A stretch of DNA of 34,251 nt from Flavobacteriales bacterium UBA974 (lineage in GTDB: Bacteria > Bacteroidota > Bacteroidia > Flavobacteriales_D > Sanyastnellaceae), in assembly GCA_002292405.1 (NCBI GenBank), contig DBBW01000010.1:906-35156 (forward strand), read 5' to 3'. The position numbers and the translations under genes were made by a program. Shown here in pieces: positions 17,122 to 26,124 of this stretch. The first letter of the stretch is position 1, and the number at the start of each line of letters is the position of its first letter. The notes under the pieces were generated by a model. The model was not told the DNA's origin, made no database searches, and was given only the letters and a program-made list of their open reading frames with translations.

Positions 17122-17772
17122 ATGAAAAGACTTTTTACAAGCATTTTACTCTCTATTAGTTTCATCGTTTCAGGCACAGCTCAAGATGCGGATGCTCTAC
17201 TGTCTAAACTGAGTGATAACGCAACAACATTTGGTTCAATAGATGCAACCTATACATCCCAAATGGTGGATGTTAAGAGTGATTTCGAAGAGACGTTAAA
17301 TGGACATATACAAATCGACAGCAATAAATTTCAGCTCGATTTGGGTGAGTTTGTGATCATCTCAGACGGAGGCACAGTTTGGACGTACGAGAAAGAAACA
17401 AATGACTGCTACATCGAAGATGCAGAAATGCTCTCTGAACAAGGAATAGATGTCTCAAAAATCTTTACGATCTGGGAGGACGATTTTAAGAACGAATGGA
17501 TAGGAATGAGCGCAATCGATGAACAAGAGTACGTGCAGATTAATCTCTACCCCTCTGGTGAAGATGCATCTGAAAAGCCGTATCATACGATACAACTCTT
17601 TATTGACGAGAGCGCTTTAGAGGTGGTTCAACTGGTGATTAAGGGGAGATCTGGGGTAGATACAGACTACCATATTAATAGCTTTAAAACCGGTGTGAAT
17701 ATGCCGGCTTCTACTTTCTTCTTTACTGAATCTGATTTCCCCGGAGTAACAATGATCGACAATCGTATTTAA
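17122..17772 (+). CDS. lolA: LolA-like periplasmic lipoprotein carrier
   Basis: A 216-residue exported protein with a signal peptide (cleavage after GTA-Q, residue ~20). The body has the LolA pattern: an N-terminal helix (DADALLSKLSDNATTFGSI), strand pairs, an FVIISDGGTVWTYEKETN segment equivalent to the LolA dGxxxWxYdp motif, and a C-terminal region with VIKGRSGVDTDYHINSF. LolA carries lipoproteins from the inner to the outer membrane. The position directly after ftsK supports the call. Its stop overlaps the stop of the convergent gene by 3 bp. Bacteroidota often have several LolA-like proteins, so this could be a paralogue with another hydrophobic cargo. Confidence 0.85.
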   Translation: MKRLFTSILLSISFIVSGTAQDADALLSKLSDNATTFGSIDATYTSQMVDVKSDFEETLNGHIQIDSNKFQLDLGEFVIISDGGTVWTYEKETNDCYIEDAEMLSEQGIDVSKIFTIWEDDFKNEWIGMSAIDEQEYVQINLYPSGEDASEKPYHTIQLFIDESALEVVQLVIKGRSGVDTDYHINSFKTGVNMPASTFFFTESDFPGVTMIDNRI

Positions 17773-19094
17773 TCTCTGGCGTGTGGATTTCTTGGATTGT
17801 ACTCTGTAAATGGTCTTAGTGGATCTATAAAGAAACCATCTTCATCAATCTCAGGCACGATAAAATCATGTAAACTTTCAAGTGTATCTGTGTTACACCA
17901 ATGACCGTCATGAAAGGTTTCTAAACTCCAGCTTTTATTCACGTATCCACTAAACTGTTGAAGTTGCTGCCAATCGTAATGAGTTTCTAGGGGCTGGGGC
18001 AAAACAGAATAATCCATTTCTCCTAATTCCCTCTCTAACTTTCTTTTAAATGCATCTAAAAACGCATCGTGAGCTTGTAAAACATACATCGAGGGGTCTG
18101 TTTTATACATGAGCCTAAATTGTTTAACAGCACTTATTGTAGTTGAATCACTCCAGTCAATAGAACCACTTACAGGAATAGTAAGGTGAGTTCGTTCTAA
18201 AAATTTAACATCAATAAAGCCCAAATCTCTGATCTCTGAGTGAGAGTAGACATAGATTTGAGAGGAGTCATTCATTTGGACTTCTACTTGAAGGTTAGAA
18301 AGCATTGAGCGAGCAGAACGACCCGCAACAGACACGACTATATTTCTTTTATAAAAATCTATCTTTTCAGCTAAAGAACCTACTGAATTTCGAGTCCCAT
18401 GGACTGTATCGAACATAAGAGTATCCGCAATCACAGTCATATATGGAATATCTGATTTCACTGTATCTAGCTTATTCTTTAAAGTCGACAAGAAATAATT
18501 TTCCAATTTTGTATCTGATCCACCGGCCATAATAAATAAGATATTATCCTCAGAGTGCTTCGAAACTAAATCTTCTATGATAAGATCTATTGCATAAGGC
18601 TCAGATGGAATAATCGATCGAATGGCATCAGATCCAAGTAAGAGATCCTCATTCACCTGAGTCAGAATTATGTGATCGGCTCCCGTACGTTCAATGCCCC
18701 TAAGACTTCTAGACAATTGATTCTGCTGAAGAGGGCCAAAAACAGCATCTTTTCCTATCACATCCTCACTCTTCCACAACAGGTTACCTAAAGAATCAAC
18801 AACTTCATCAAAAATTGAAAGTTCGATATTATAACCCTGACTTTTCAACCTGTCAGATGCCCATCTTAGACCATTAATGTGTTCTACAGCAATTTCACGC
18901 ATCCTTATCTCCCTTCTAGGGGGCGGCATACCAGTGACAACTTCCAATTGACTGAAAAATGGCAAAAAAGCGACAGCTCGGAAGTCAACAACATCAATTT
19001 CAGATGAATCTTGAGCTAGTTGTGTTTGGGACGCTGCTGATTTGTGTGTTAAAAAACACAACATAATCACTAAACAAAATTTTACTACTCCCAT
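17769..19094 (-). CDS. Exported periplasmic-binding-fold protein, lacking LysM
   Basis: A 441-residue protein with a signal peptide (cleavage near SAA-SQ, ~22). The remainder resembles the type I periplasmic-binding fold of amino-acid-transporter binding proteins: [13 protein letters not shown] near the start of the mature part, [36 protein letters not shown] and a later [20 protein letters not shown]. In many flavobacteria the gene after guaA encodes such a domain preceded by LysM repeats; here no LysM repeat is present. No transporter genes are nearby, so it may bind a cell-wall fragment or have a structural role instead of feeding an ABC importer. Its start overlaps the guaA end by 10 bp. 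Confidence 0.65.
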   Translation of the reverse strand: MGVVKFCLVIMLCFLTHKSAASQTQLAQDSSEIDVVDFRAVAFLPFFSQLEVVTGMPPPRREIRMREIAVEHINGLRWASDRLKSQGYNIELSIFDEVVDSLGNLLWKSEDVIGKDAVFGPLQQNQLSRSLRGIERTGADHIILTQVNEDLLLGSDAIRSIIPSEPYAIDLIIEDLVSKHSEDNILFIMAGGSDTKLENYFLSTLKNKLDTVKSDIPYMTVIADTLMFDTVHGTRNSVGSLAEKIDFYKRNIVVSVAGRSARSMLSNLQVEVQMNDSSQIYVYSHSEIRDLGFIDVKFLERTHLTIPVSGSIDWSDSTTISAVKQFRLMYKTDPSMYVLQAHDAFLDAFKRKLERELGEMDYSVLPQPLETHYDWQQLQQFSGYVNKSWSLETFHDGHWCNTDTLESLHDFIVPEIDEDGFFIDPLRPFTEYNPRNPHARD

Positions 19095-20638
19095 TCTATA
19101 GTTGCTGGTGGTTTCGAGCTAATATCGTAAACAACACGATTAACTCCACGTACTTTATTGATTATATCGTTCGACACTTTTGCTAAAAATTCATAAGGGA
19201 GGTGAACCCAGTCTGCAGTCATACCGTCAGTAGAAGAAACAGCTCTTAGCGCTACCGCGTTCTCATACGTCCGCTCATCTCCCATAACTCCAACTGATTG
19301 TACGGGCAATAGCATAGCTCCTGCTTGCCAAACTTCATCATACAACCCAGCATCCTTCAGACCGTTAATAAATATCGCATCAACCTCCTGAAGAACACGA
19401 ACCTTCTCTGCAGTAACATCTCCTATAATCCTAATTCCAAGTCCAGGACCAGGAAAAGGGTGGCGAGCAAGCAAAGCAGCTTTGATACCTAAAGCTTTAC
19501 CCACTCTTCTAACCTCATCTTTAAATATTAAACGAAGTGGCTCAACAACTTTGAGCGTCATATAATCGGGTAGTCCACCAACATTGTGATGGCTCTTTAT
19601 CGTCGCTGAAGGCCCACCCGTAGCACTAATAGACTCAATCACGTCGGGGTATATTGTTCCCTGAGCAAGCCATTTCGCTCCGTCAACTTCTTTTGATGCC
19701 TCATCAAAGACCTCAACAAAAACTCTACCTATGGCTTTGCGCTTTAGTTCTGGATCTGTAAGGTTTTCTAGAGCATGTAAAAATTTATCTCCTGACCTCA
19801 CTCCTTTCACATTTAACCCCATGTGCTCGTAGCCCTTCAGAACTTCTTCAAATTCGTTTTTACGCAGGAGACCGTTGTCCACGAAAATGCAATGAAGCCT
19901 GTCACCGATGGCTTTGTGAAGCAGAATTGAAGCTACAGTAGAATCTACTCCGCCAGAAAGGCCGAGTATCACCTTATCCGTTTCTCCGATCTCCTTTTTT
20001 AATGAGTTAATCGTTGATTCGGCAAAATTATCAGGAGTCCACTCACCTACACATTTACAGATCCCATGAATGAAATTGCTAATTAAAGTCGGACCTTCCG
20101 TAGAGTGAAATACTTCAGGGTGGAATTGTATACCCCAAACCTGCTCTCCCTTCACCCTAAATCCAGCGAACTCAACATCAGAAGTACTACAGATTGTTTG
20201 GAAATCTATGCCTGTATCAAGAATCGTATCACCATGACTCATCCAAACCTGAGAGCCTAAAGTCATATTCTTCAAAAGTTCATCTTCAGTATTTACCACA
20301 CACAGATTCGCTCGTCCATATTCTCTAGTATCGCTTGCCTGCACATCTCCTCCATTTGTGTAAGCAAGGTATTGGGCTCCATAACATACTCCCAGAAGTG
20401 GAACCTTCCCGACAATCATTGAAAGATCAGGGTTTGGAGCATTCTCTTCTCTCACACTATACGGAGAACCAGAAAGAATAACACCTTTACAACCTTCAGG
20501 TAGGCCATCGAATTTATTCCACGGAATGATTTCAGAAAACACATTTATCTCTCGAACTCTCCTCGCTATAAGTTGAGTATACTGCGAACCGAAGTCGAGA
20601 ATCAAAATATTTTCAGAACAAGGGCGTATATCAGACAT
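19085..20638 (-). CDS. guaA: GMP synthase (glutamine-hydrolysing)
   Basis: Converts XMP, glutamine and ATP to GMP; cytoplasmic. The 517-residue protein has a class I glutamine amidotransferase domain (~8-190) with catalytic Cys85 in GVCYGAQ and the His/Glu pair in GIQFHPEV. An ATP-pyrophosphatase domain follows with the P-loop [13 protein letters not shown] (~227-239), and then the dimerisation domain, ending [11 protein letters not shown] as usual. All key residues are present. The last 10 bp overlap the next gene, which suggests coupling. Confidence 0.97.
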   Translation of the reverse strand: MSDIRPCSENILILDFGSQYTQLIARRVREINVFSEIIPWNKFDGLPEGCKGVILSGSPYSVREENAPNPDLSMIVGKVPLLGVCYGAQYLAYTNGGDVQASDTREYGRANLCVVNTEDELLKNMTLGSQVWMSHGDTILDTGIDFQTICSTSDVEFAGFRVKGEQVWGIQFHPEVFHSTEGPTLISNFIHGICKCVGEWTPDNFAESTINSLKKEIGETDKVILGLSGGVDSTVASILLHKAIGDRLHCIFVDNGLLRKNEFEEVLKGYEHMGLNVKGVRSGDKFLHALENLTDPELKRKAIGRVFVEVFDEASKEVDGAKWLAQGTIYPDVIESISATGGPSATIKSHHNVGGLPDYMTLKVVEPLRLIFKDEVRRVGKALGIKAALLARHPFPGPGLGIRIIGDVTAEKVRVLQEVDAIFINGLKDAGLYDEVWQAGAMLLPVQSVGVMGDERTYENAVALRAVSSTDGMTADWVHLPYEFLAKVSNDIINKVRGVNRVVYDISSKPPATIEWE

Positions 20639-20666
20639 GCTCGTAGTTTGAGAATTTAATACGAAG

Positions 20667-20674
20667 CGAAGTTA
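20667..20674 (-). promoter_or_regulatory. Candidate -7 box of guaA
   Basis: Minus-strand TAACTTCG, followed by C, resembles TAnnTTTG with the same TTCG variant seen upstream of the cold-shock gene. It lies 29 bp before the guaA ATG. No good TTG at the right distance was found, so this is tentative. Confidence 0.35.
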
Positions 20675-20737
20675 GCAATTGAACTTGCCTAGATAACGAC
20701 TCTTTTGATTATATCTTTAGAATCAAATTGATTACCT

Positions 20738-21331
20738 ATGCTATACCCTAACCTCATTTCAAAACGTGTCATCTTAGCTTCTAAAAGCCCCAGGCGTTTA
20801 GAACTTGTTCGTGGTTTAGAGATCGAGCCAGAAGTTATCGTACGAGATATCGATGAAAGCTACCCACCATCAGTTATGGGTGCTGCAGTCGCAGAGTACG
20901 TAACACGAGTAAAAGCTACAGCTTTTACAGATATTTTAGGTGTAAACGATGTGATTATTACTGGAGATACCGTCGTTCTTTTGGACGATGAAATACTTGA
21001 AAAACCTTCAGATTTTGAGCAGGCAGCTTTAATGTTAAGTAAGTTGAGCGGAAGAACTCACGTAGTTGCTTCAGGAGTTGCAGTCACAACTCTTAGAGGA
21101 GGAAAGGCCGAGACCTTATGTGAAGTGGACACCTGCGAAGTTACGTTTGAGGAATTGACTGACGAAATGATTTCTCATTATATAGATGCTTACGAACCGT
21201 TTGACAAGGCTGGAAGCTATGGCGTTCAGGATTTAATCGGATTTACAGGAGTGAGCTCAATTCATGGTTCATTCTATACTGTTATGGGACTTCCTGTTCA
21301 CATCCTTCATAGGATGCTACATAAGATTTAA
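20738..21331 (+). CDS. maf: Maf family nucleotide pyrophosphatase
   Basis: Nucleoside-triphosphate pyrophosphatase of the Maf/HAM1-like family, which removes non-canonical or excess nucleotides (dTTP/UTP or modified bases depending on subgroup). The 197 residues show the P-loop-like ASKSPRR (14-20), the catalytic GDTVV with Asp77, LSGRTHVVASGV and the family segment DKAGSYGVQD followed by IHGSFYTVMGLP. The YhdE-type dTTPase/UTPase subgroup fits best. The end overlaps the convergent carbonic anhydrase by 15 bp. Confidence 0.93.
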   Translation: MLYPNLISKRVILASKSPRRLELVRGLEIEPEVIVRDIDESYPPSVMGAAVAEYVTRVKATAFTDILGVNDVIITGDTVVLLDDEILEKPSDFEQAALMLSKLSGRTHVVASGVAVTTLRGGKAETLCEVDTCEVTFEELTDEMISHYIDAYEPFDKAGSYGVQDLIGFTGVSSIHGSFYTVMGLPVHILHRMLHKI

Positions 21332-21937
21332 TTCAACCTCACCAGTTTTGACTGAATAGATCGCTTTTGCACATTTCAACTCATCGTTATCTACCATTTC
21401 CTGAATCACAGGACTGTCATGTAGGATCGTATCTAAAGACAGCTTTACGTTTTCAAGTGCGACTTCATCTACAAAACGAGAATCATCTGCTGCGACTCCC
21501 CTATTCGAAACGATTGATATCGCAGGTTTAATCTTGTCTAAAAGACCCGTTAAATTCCCCAATTCAACATTATTACATGCGCCTTTAACCGCGCCACAAC
21601 TAGTGTGCCCCATGACCACAATCAATTTTACTCCAGCCACTTTACACGCAAATTCAACACTCCCTAAAACGTCTTGATTGATCACATTTCCTGCAACTCG
21701 GACACAGAAAATGTCTCCGATTCCTTGGTCGAAAATCATCTCCGTCGGCACCCTGGAATCAATACAACTAATGACTACGGCCAATGGAAATTGACCTGAA
21801 CTAGTCGTATTAACTTGTTCTAGCAAATTTCTTGACTTGGGATCTCGATTGACAAATCGTTGATTCCCTTCTTTTAATATCTCTAGTACCTCCAGGGCAC
21901 TTGTTTTTGACTGAATTTCCTTTGTTGTAACTGACAT
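21317..21937 (-). CDS. Beta-class carbonic anhydrase
   Basis: Interconverts CO2 and bicarbonate in the cytoplasm. The 206-residue protein has the zinc ligands Cys58, His111 and Cys114 (CIDSR and GHTSCGAVKGA) and the Asp60/Arg62 dyad, all intact. The length is typical. It is transcribed away from a SulP transporter operon with an ~100-bp shared upstream region, which fits the recurring pairing of carbonic anhydrase with SulP-type bicarbonate uptake. The 3' end overlaps maf. Confidence 0.95.
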   Translation of the reverse strand: MSVTTKEIQSKTSALEVLEILKEGNQRFVNRDPKSRNLLEQVNTTSSGQFPLAVVISCIDSRVPTEMIFDQGIGDIFCVRVAGNVINQDVLGSVEFACKVAGVKLIVVMGHTSCGAVKGACNNVELGNLTGLLDKIKPAISIVSNRGVAADDSRFVDEVALENVKLSLDTILHDSPVIQEMVDNDELKCAKAIYSVKTGEVELNLM

Positions 21938-21956
21938 ATCTAAACATTTAAAAAAA

Positions 21957-21964
21957 CAAACTTA
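21957..21964 (-). promoter_or_regulatory. Candidate -7 box of the carbonic anhydrase gene
   Basis: Minus-strand TAAGTTTG matches TAnnTTTG exactly, 19 bp before the ATG. The upstream TTG-type element is weak (TTTC at 21 bp). Confidence 0.45.
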
Positions 21965-22034
21965 AACCATATGCTTAAATCTTGTGAAATTAACATATTA
22001 AAAATTATGATGTCGTTATACTTAATTGGCATTT

Positions 22035-22412
22035 ATGATGAATATTATTCGTTCCTTATATAGGATTCACCTTAGTTTTGTCTTCGAAATGATTTCAAGA
22101 ACTTTTTTTACAATATCCTTTCTGCTTGTCAGCTTGATGCTTTTCAGTCAATGCGCAGTTTCAATTTCATGGGTGCTCTCTGGTTCACATTTATCGCAGA
22201 TAGAGAACATTGATTTCACAAATAAAACGAGTGAAAATAATGAACCAAATGAAACAGATACAGAGGATGATACAGAAGAAAAAGAGTTAATCAATATTCA
22301 TTCAATCAATGCTACAAGCAAATTAGAATCTAAAAATAAATCCAATCATATAGATGAATGGACTCAATTTTTGTATTTGGATGTAAAAGGAATCCCACCA
22401 GACTTAAGTTAA
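22035..22412 (+). CDS. Small membrane-anchored or secreted acidic protein
   Basis: A 125-residue protein from the ATG at 22035 (a TTG lies 9 bp upstream and a second ATG directly after). Residues ~15-42 contain a basic stretch then a long hydrophobic segment ending in Cys-Ala-Val-Ser, which could be a signal anchor or a lipoprotein-type signal (FSQC). An Asn/Glu/Asp-rich linker follows (~60-85), then a short end with FLYLDVKGIPPDLS. I recognise no family. It precedes the SulP gene by 61-79 bp on the same strand and could be an accessory factor; this is inference from position only. Confidence 0.65.
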   Translation: MMNIIRSLYRIHLSFVFEMISRTFFTISFLLVSLMLFSQCAVSISWVLSGSHLSQIENIDFTNKTSENNEPNETDTEDDTEEKELINIHSINATSKLESKNKSNHIDEWTQFLYLDVKGIPPDLS

Positions 22413-22460
22413 TCCTTTCGGTGACTTAATCTATAACATTTCCTTTTCCTTTTTTTATTC

Positions 22461-22480
22461 GTTTCATCATGAAATGAAAC
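22461..22480. repeat. Inverted repeat covering the first ATG of the SulP gene
   Basis: GTTTCAT (22461-22467) and ATGAAAC (22474-22480) form a perfect 7-bp inverted repeat with a 6-bp spacer CATGAA. The right arm contains the first possible start codon of the SulP gene. It could be an operator or an RNA hairpin that controls start choice. Confidence 0.4.
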
Positions 22481-22491
22481 ATTCAACTAAT

Positions 22492-24333
22492 ATGAAAAAA
22501 TATTTTGATTTTTCGCATTTTAAATTTGACCTACTAGGTGGTCTAACTGCTGGTATTGTTGCACTTCCATTGGCTCTTGCATTTGGAGAACAATCGGGTC
22601 TAGGTGCTGCATCCGGCTTGTACGGAGCAGCATTCATCTCATTTTTCGCAGCTTTGTTTGGCGGAACAAACACTCAAATTAGTGGCCCTACTGCCCCTAT
22701 GACAGCATTGAGCATGGTGATCATTGCGGGCATCGTTCAAGCCTGTGAAGGTGATATTTCCGTTGCCTTACCAATGATCTTAGCTGTTTTTGTGCTTGCT
22801 GGACTCATACAAGTATTGATGGGAATTCTTTCTCTAGGATCCTACATCAAGTTTATTCCTTACCCTGTTGTTTCAGGATTTATGACAGGAATCGGCGTTA
22901 TTATCTTGATCACTCAAATTCCCCCCACTTTAGGTTACAATTCTGGACAAGATGAACAACTTATCGAACACTTTATGCCGCACGGTGAGGAACTTATTTT
23001 AGACAGGATATTGGCAGAAGAAGCAGAAGAAGGAATCATGGTCCTAGATGACTTTAAAGAAACAGTTATCAGAGCCTCAGCGATCACCGAAAATCAAAAG
23101 ACGGAGGAGGCAAAAGTTTTGGCTTCAAATGCGGGCAAAGGCGTTGTGGGGTCGTTAAGATATATAGAGAGGGCCCTCCTAAACGTAAATTGGATGGAGC
23201 TTGTGTTGGCTTTACTCACCATTATAATCATCTATGGGTTTAAACGCATCACTACCGCTGTGCCGTCTACCCTTGTTGCATTGATTGTGGTATCATCTGG
23301 TGCATATTTTGGTGGATTGGACTATCGGTTGATTCAAGAAATACCTATGGGAATACCTAAATTTAATTATGAAATTTTTACAGGCATCAATTTTAAGATC
23401 TTGTCGCCCTTTATTATATCTGCCTTCACTTTGGCTATGCTAGGAGCAATTGACTCACTCCTCACCTCTCTTGTGGCGGATAACATGACTAAAACACAAC
23501 ACAAGCCGAACCAGGAATTAATTGGTCAAGGTATCGGAAATACCATAGCAGCATTTTTTGGAGGTCTGCCCGGCGCAGGCGCTACAATTAGAACTGTGGT
23601 CAATATTAATTCCGGAGGTAAAACACGACTATCGGGCATGATGGCCGGCGTGTTTCTTTTCAGCATTATTCTTGTGCTCGGCACCATTGCTTCTAAAATT
23701 CCAGCAGGCGTTCTCGCAGGAATTCTGATTACAGTAGGTATCGGAGTTATGGATTATCGAGGATTAAAAGCACTACCCAAGATGGAGTGGAGTGAAAAGA
23801 TTATTCTCATTACAGTGCTCATTTTAACTGTGTTCTGGCAATTGGTCTTTGCTGTTGCCGTGGGGCTTGTGATGGCAGCTTTAGTATTTCTTAAACGTTT
23901 CAGCGATTCCAGTGGCAATGATGTAACAATTACATCTCTTGCCGATGCAGTTCAAGACAATTGGATTGATGGTGTCGAAGTTGACTCAGATAAAGTTCGA
24001 AAAGTATATTTTAAGGATTTTAGTGGCCCCATTTTCTTTGGCATCATCGAAGAGTTTAAAAATTCAGTGTTAAAATTGCCTGAAATTGACTACCTCATCA
24101 TCCGTATGGAAAGAGTAGCTTTCATTGATCAAAGTGGACTTTATGCTTTAGAAGAAACCCTTTTAGATCTTCAGAAAAATAACGTTGAGATAGCAATAAG
24201 TGGTCCAAATCAAAAAGTATTAGATCAACTTATGAATGTACATATCATCCCGAATTTTGTGTCTAAATCTCATGTTTTTCATGATGCTGAATCACTTCAA
24301 AGCTGGCTGAATGACGAGATCTCTCGCTCATGA
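22492..24333 (+). CDS. SulP family anion transporter (likely bicarbonate or sulfate)
   Basis: A 613-residue inner-membrane transporter of the SulP/SLC26 family with about 12 hydrophobic segments. Visible marks are LLGGLTAGIVALPLALAFG at the start, ISGPTAPMTALS, PYPVVSGFMTGIGVII, AMLGAIDSLLTSLVADNMT and GQGIGNTIAAFFGGLPGAGA, and a C-terminal STAS domain (~505-605, with AFIDQSGLYALEE). A hydrophilic insert sits at ~155-225. The start was placed at the ATG at 22492 because an inverted repeat covers the ATG at 22474; either is possible. The divergent carbonic anhydrase favours bicarbonate as substrate, but sulfate or other anions cannot be excluded. Confidence 0.92.
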   Translation: MKKYFDFSHFKFDLLGGLTAGIVALPLALAFGEQSGLGAASGLYGAAFISFFAALFGGTNTQISGPTAPMTALSMVIIAGIVQACEGDISVALPMILAVFVLAGLIQVLMGILSLGSYIKFIPYPVVSGFMTGIGVIILITQIPPTLGYNSGQDEQLIEHFMPHGEELILDRILAEEAEEGIMVLDDFKETVIRASAITENQKTEEAKVLASNAGKGVVGSLRYIERALLNVNWMELVLALLTIIIIYGFKRITTAVPSTLVALIVVSSGAYFGGLDYRLIQEIPMGIPKFNYEIFTGINFKILSPFIISAFTLAMLGAIDSLLTSLVADNMTKTQHKPNQELIGQGIGNTIAAFFGGLPGAGATIRTVVNINSGGKTRLSGMMAGVFLFSIILVLGTIASKIPAGVLAGILITVGIGVMDYRGLKALPKMEWSEKIILITVLILTVFWQLVFAVAVGLVMAALVFLKRFSDSSGNDVTITSLADAVQDNWIDGVEVDSDKVRKVYFKDFSGPIFFGIIEEFKNSVLKLPEIDYLIIRMERVAFIDQSGLYALEETLLDLQKNNVEIAISGPNQKVLDQLMNVHIIPNFVSKSHVFHDAESLQSWLNDEISRS

Positions 24334-24444
24334 ATGAATCCAAATGGCACCTAATGCTTGCGAATCTCGAACATTGGCCGTCGCAAAGACCATTTCATAT
24401 TCTAACCAGCAGCAGTACCAAGGTAAAACAACTAAATATTGCTG

Positions 24445-25059
24445 TTATAATCTCGTAAACACACAAAACACAAAGTCTTGAGTAGTGTTGTACGGAGAGG
24501 TATGTATTTCATTAAAAGAACGTGTAAGCACGAAGTTTTCTTTGAACAACAAAGACAGCGTAGATGACGAATATTGTGATACTTGCAGATTGCTACATTT
24601 TTCAGGACCTGTAAGCGAAAATGTCGATATCACCAGATGCCCTCCCTTTATCATTGCATCTGAAACGACATCTACATACTTCTTTATATCGTCTTCATGT
24701 GTGAGGAAATGAAAAGTAGCTCTATCGTGAATCACATCATATTGATTGAGTTCAATGAGATCTAATACATCAGACTCCATCCAATGTACCGCCTTTGAAG
24801 CATCCCCCATTTTCTTCTTCGTTCGCATTAAAGCCAAACCGCTAATATCTAACACACTTAAATTCTTATACCCAATCTTTTGTAGTTCAATTGTGAAATT
24901 TGAATTCCCACCCCCTATATCAATTATTGAAGATTCTAGGGACAGTTGAAGTTCGTTGATCAATCGCAATGACGTTTCTGGTACATCCTGATACCAGCTA
25001 ACTTGATGGTCAGTCTTCTTCTCATAGACGTCCTCCCAATGTTCCTTTTTCTTGTCCAT
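24445..25059 (-). CDS. Class I SAM-dependent methyltransferase in the selenium operon
   Basis: A 204-residue Rossmann-fold methyltransferase. The SAM motif I is IIDIGGGNSNF (~45-55), followed by LSVLDISGLAL (motif II), a DVLDL acidic turn and the motif IV-like YDVIHDRATFHFL (~108-120). A GPEKCSNLQVSQYS segment near residue 160 has a Cys at a conserved-looking place. It starts 6 bp after the selD stop, so it is cotranscribed with mnmH and selD. The substrate is unknown. The context allows a role with selenium metabolites such as selenide methylation, but this is inference; small-molecule methyltransferases of this shape have many substrates. Confidence 0.85.
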   Translation of the reverse strand: MDKKKEHWEDVYEKKTDHQVSWYQDVPETSLRLINELQLSLESSIIDIGGGNSNFTIELQKIGYKNLSVLDISGLALMRTKKKMGDASKAVHWMESDVLDLIELNQYDVIHDRATFHFLTHEDDIKKYVDVVSDAMIKGGHLVISTFSLTGPEKCSNLQVSQYSSSTLSLLFKENFVLTRSFNEIHTSPYNTTQDFVFCVFTRL

Positions 25060-25065
25060 TTCGAT

Positions 25066-26121
25066 CTAGGTCATCAAATTAATAATCTTATCACCTTCTC
25101 GGTGCTCAGTAATGTTACCCATAATATTTACAGGTAAATTGTGATCACGGAGAATATCTTTCACAACTTTAATACTAGCGTTATCTACTGAAAGCAAGAG
25201 TCCACCAGATGTTTGAGGGTCGCACAGAAGGTCACGTGTGAATCCTTCAGGGATATCAAGATATTTTCCATAGCTATTGAAATTACGACTGGCTCCTCCT
25301 GGCACACACCCCTGTTTGTGATAGTTCATTAAAGCCACTCTATCGAGAGTAGGTACTTCATCAAAATTTATTTGCGCTGAAGTTCCAGATCCTTGACACA
25401 TTTCTAGTAAATGTCCCATTAGACCAAATCCCGTTACATCTGTGATTGCATTTACTCCTGGAAGCTCCGACAGCTTCTCTCCCACTATATTTAATGCCGT
25501 CATTGATGCTATCGCTGTTTGAATATGCTCGGGTGAGACCAGTCCTTTTTTCTCTGCTGTGGTGATTATTCCCACTCCTATAGGCTTTGTGAGAAAAAGT
25601 ACATCACCGACACGGGCAGAAGCATTGGCTTTAAGATTAGCTAGTGAAACTCGGCCTGTAACAGCCAAACCGAAAATAGGTTCTGGGGAATCTATGCTAT
25701 GCCCTCCAGCAAGAGGAATTCCTGCCTCAGCACAGATAGAACGGCCACCTTCCAGAACATCACCAGCCACCTCGGGAGCCAATTTATCTATTGGCCAACC
25801 TAATATTGCGATTGCCATAAGTGGGGTTCCACCCATAGCATATATATCAGAAATAGCATTTGCGGCAGCTATGCGGCCGAAAGTATGAGGATCATCGACG
25901 ATAGGCATAAAGAAATCAGTTGTGGATACTATTCCTGTACCATCACCAAGATCTACAACTGCCGCATCGTCCTTAGTATCATTGCCAACAACAAGATTGG
26001 GATAGTTCGTATCACGGTTCATGCAAGAAAGCATGGTATGAAGAACACCTGGAGCAATTTTACATCCACAACCTGCGCCGTGGGAGTATTGAGTAAGGCG
26101 AATAGAATTGGACATTATCAT
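25066..26121 (-). CDS. selD: Selenide, water dikinase (selenophosphate synthetase)
   Basis: Makes selenophosphate from selenide and ATP. The 351-residue protein has Cys18 and Lys21 in HGAGCGCK, equal to the catalytic Cys17/Lys20 of E. coli SelD; Cys is used, not selenocysteine. Other family segments are [44 protein letters not shown] and [12 protein letters not shown]. It lies 3 bp after mnmH. With no selA or selB in view, the selenophosphate is most simply used by MnmH for tRNA 2-selenouridine. Confidence 0.97.
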   Translation of the reverse strand: MIMSNSIRLTQYSHGAGCGCKIAPGVLHTMLSCMNRDTNYPNLVVGNDTKDDAAVVDLGDGTGIVSTTDFFMPIVDDPHTFGRIAAANAISDIYAMGGTPLMAIAILGWPIDKLAPEVAGDVLEGGRSICAEAGIPLAGGHSIDSPEPIFGLAVTGRVSLANLKANASARVGDVLFLTKPIGVGIITTAEKKGLVSPEHIQTAIASMTALNIVGEKLSELPGVNAITDVTGFGLMGHLLEMCQGSGTSAQINFDEVPTLDRVALMNYHKQGCVPGGASRNFNSYGKYLDIPEGFTRDLLCDPQTSGGLLLSVDNASIKVVKDILRDHNLPVNIMGNITEHREGDKIINLMT

Positions 26122-26124
26122 AAA

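Noticed and set aside
24334..24444. TTGCGA/TCGCAA inverted repeat as a terminator between SulP and the methyltransferase
   Set aside because: Only 6 bp of stem with a 17-nt loop and no T-run on either strand.
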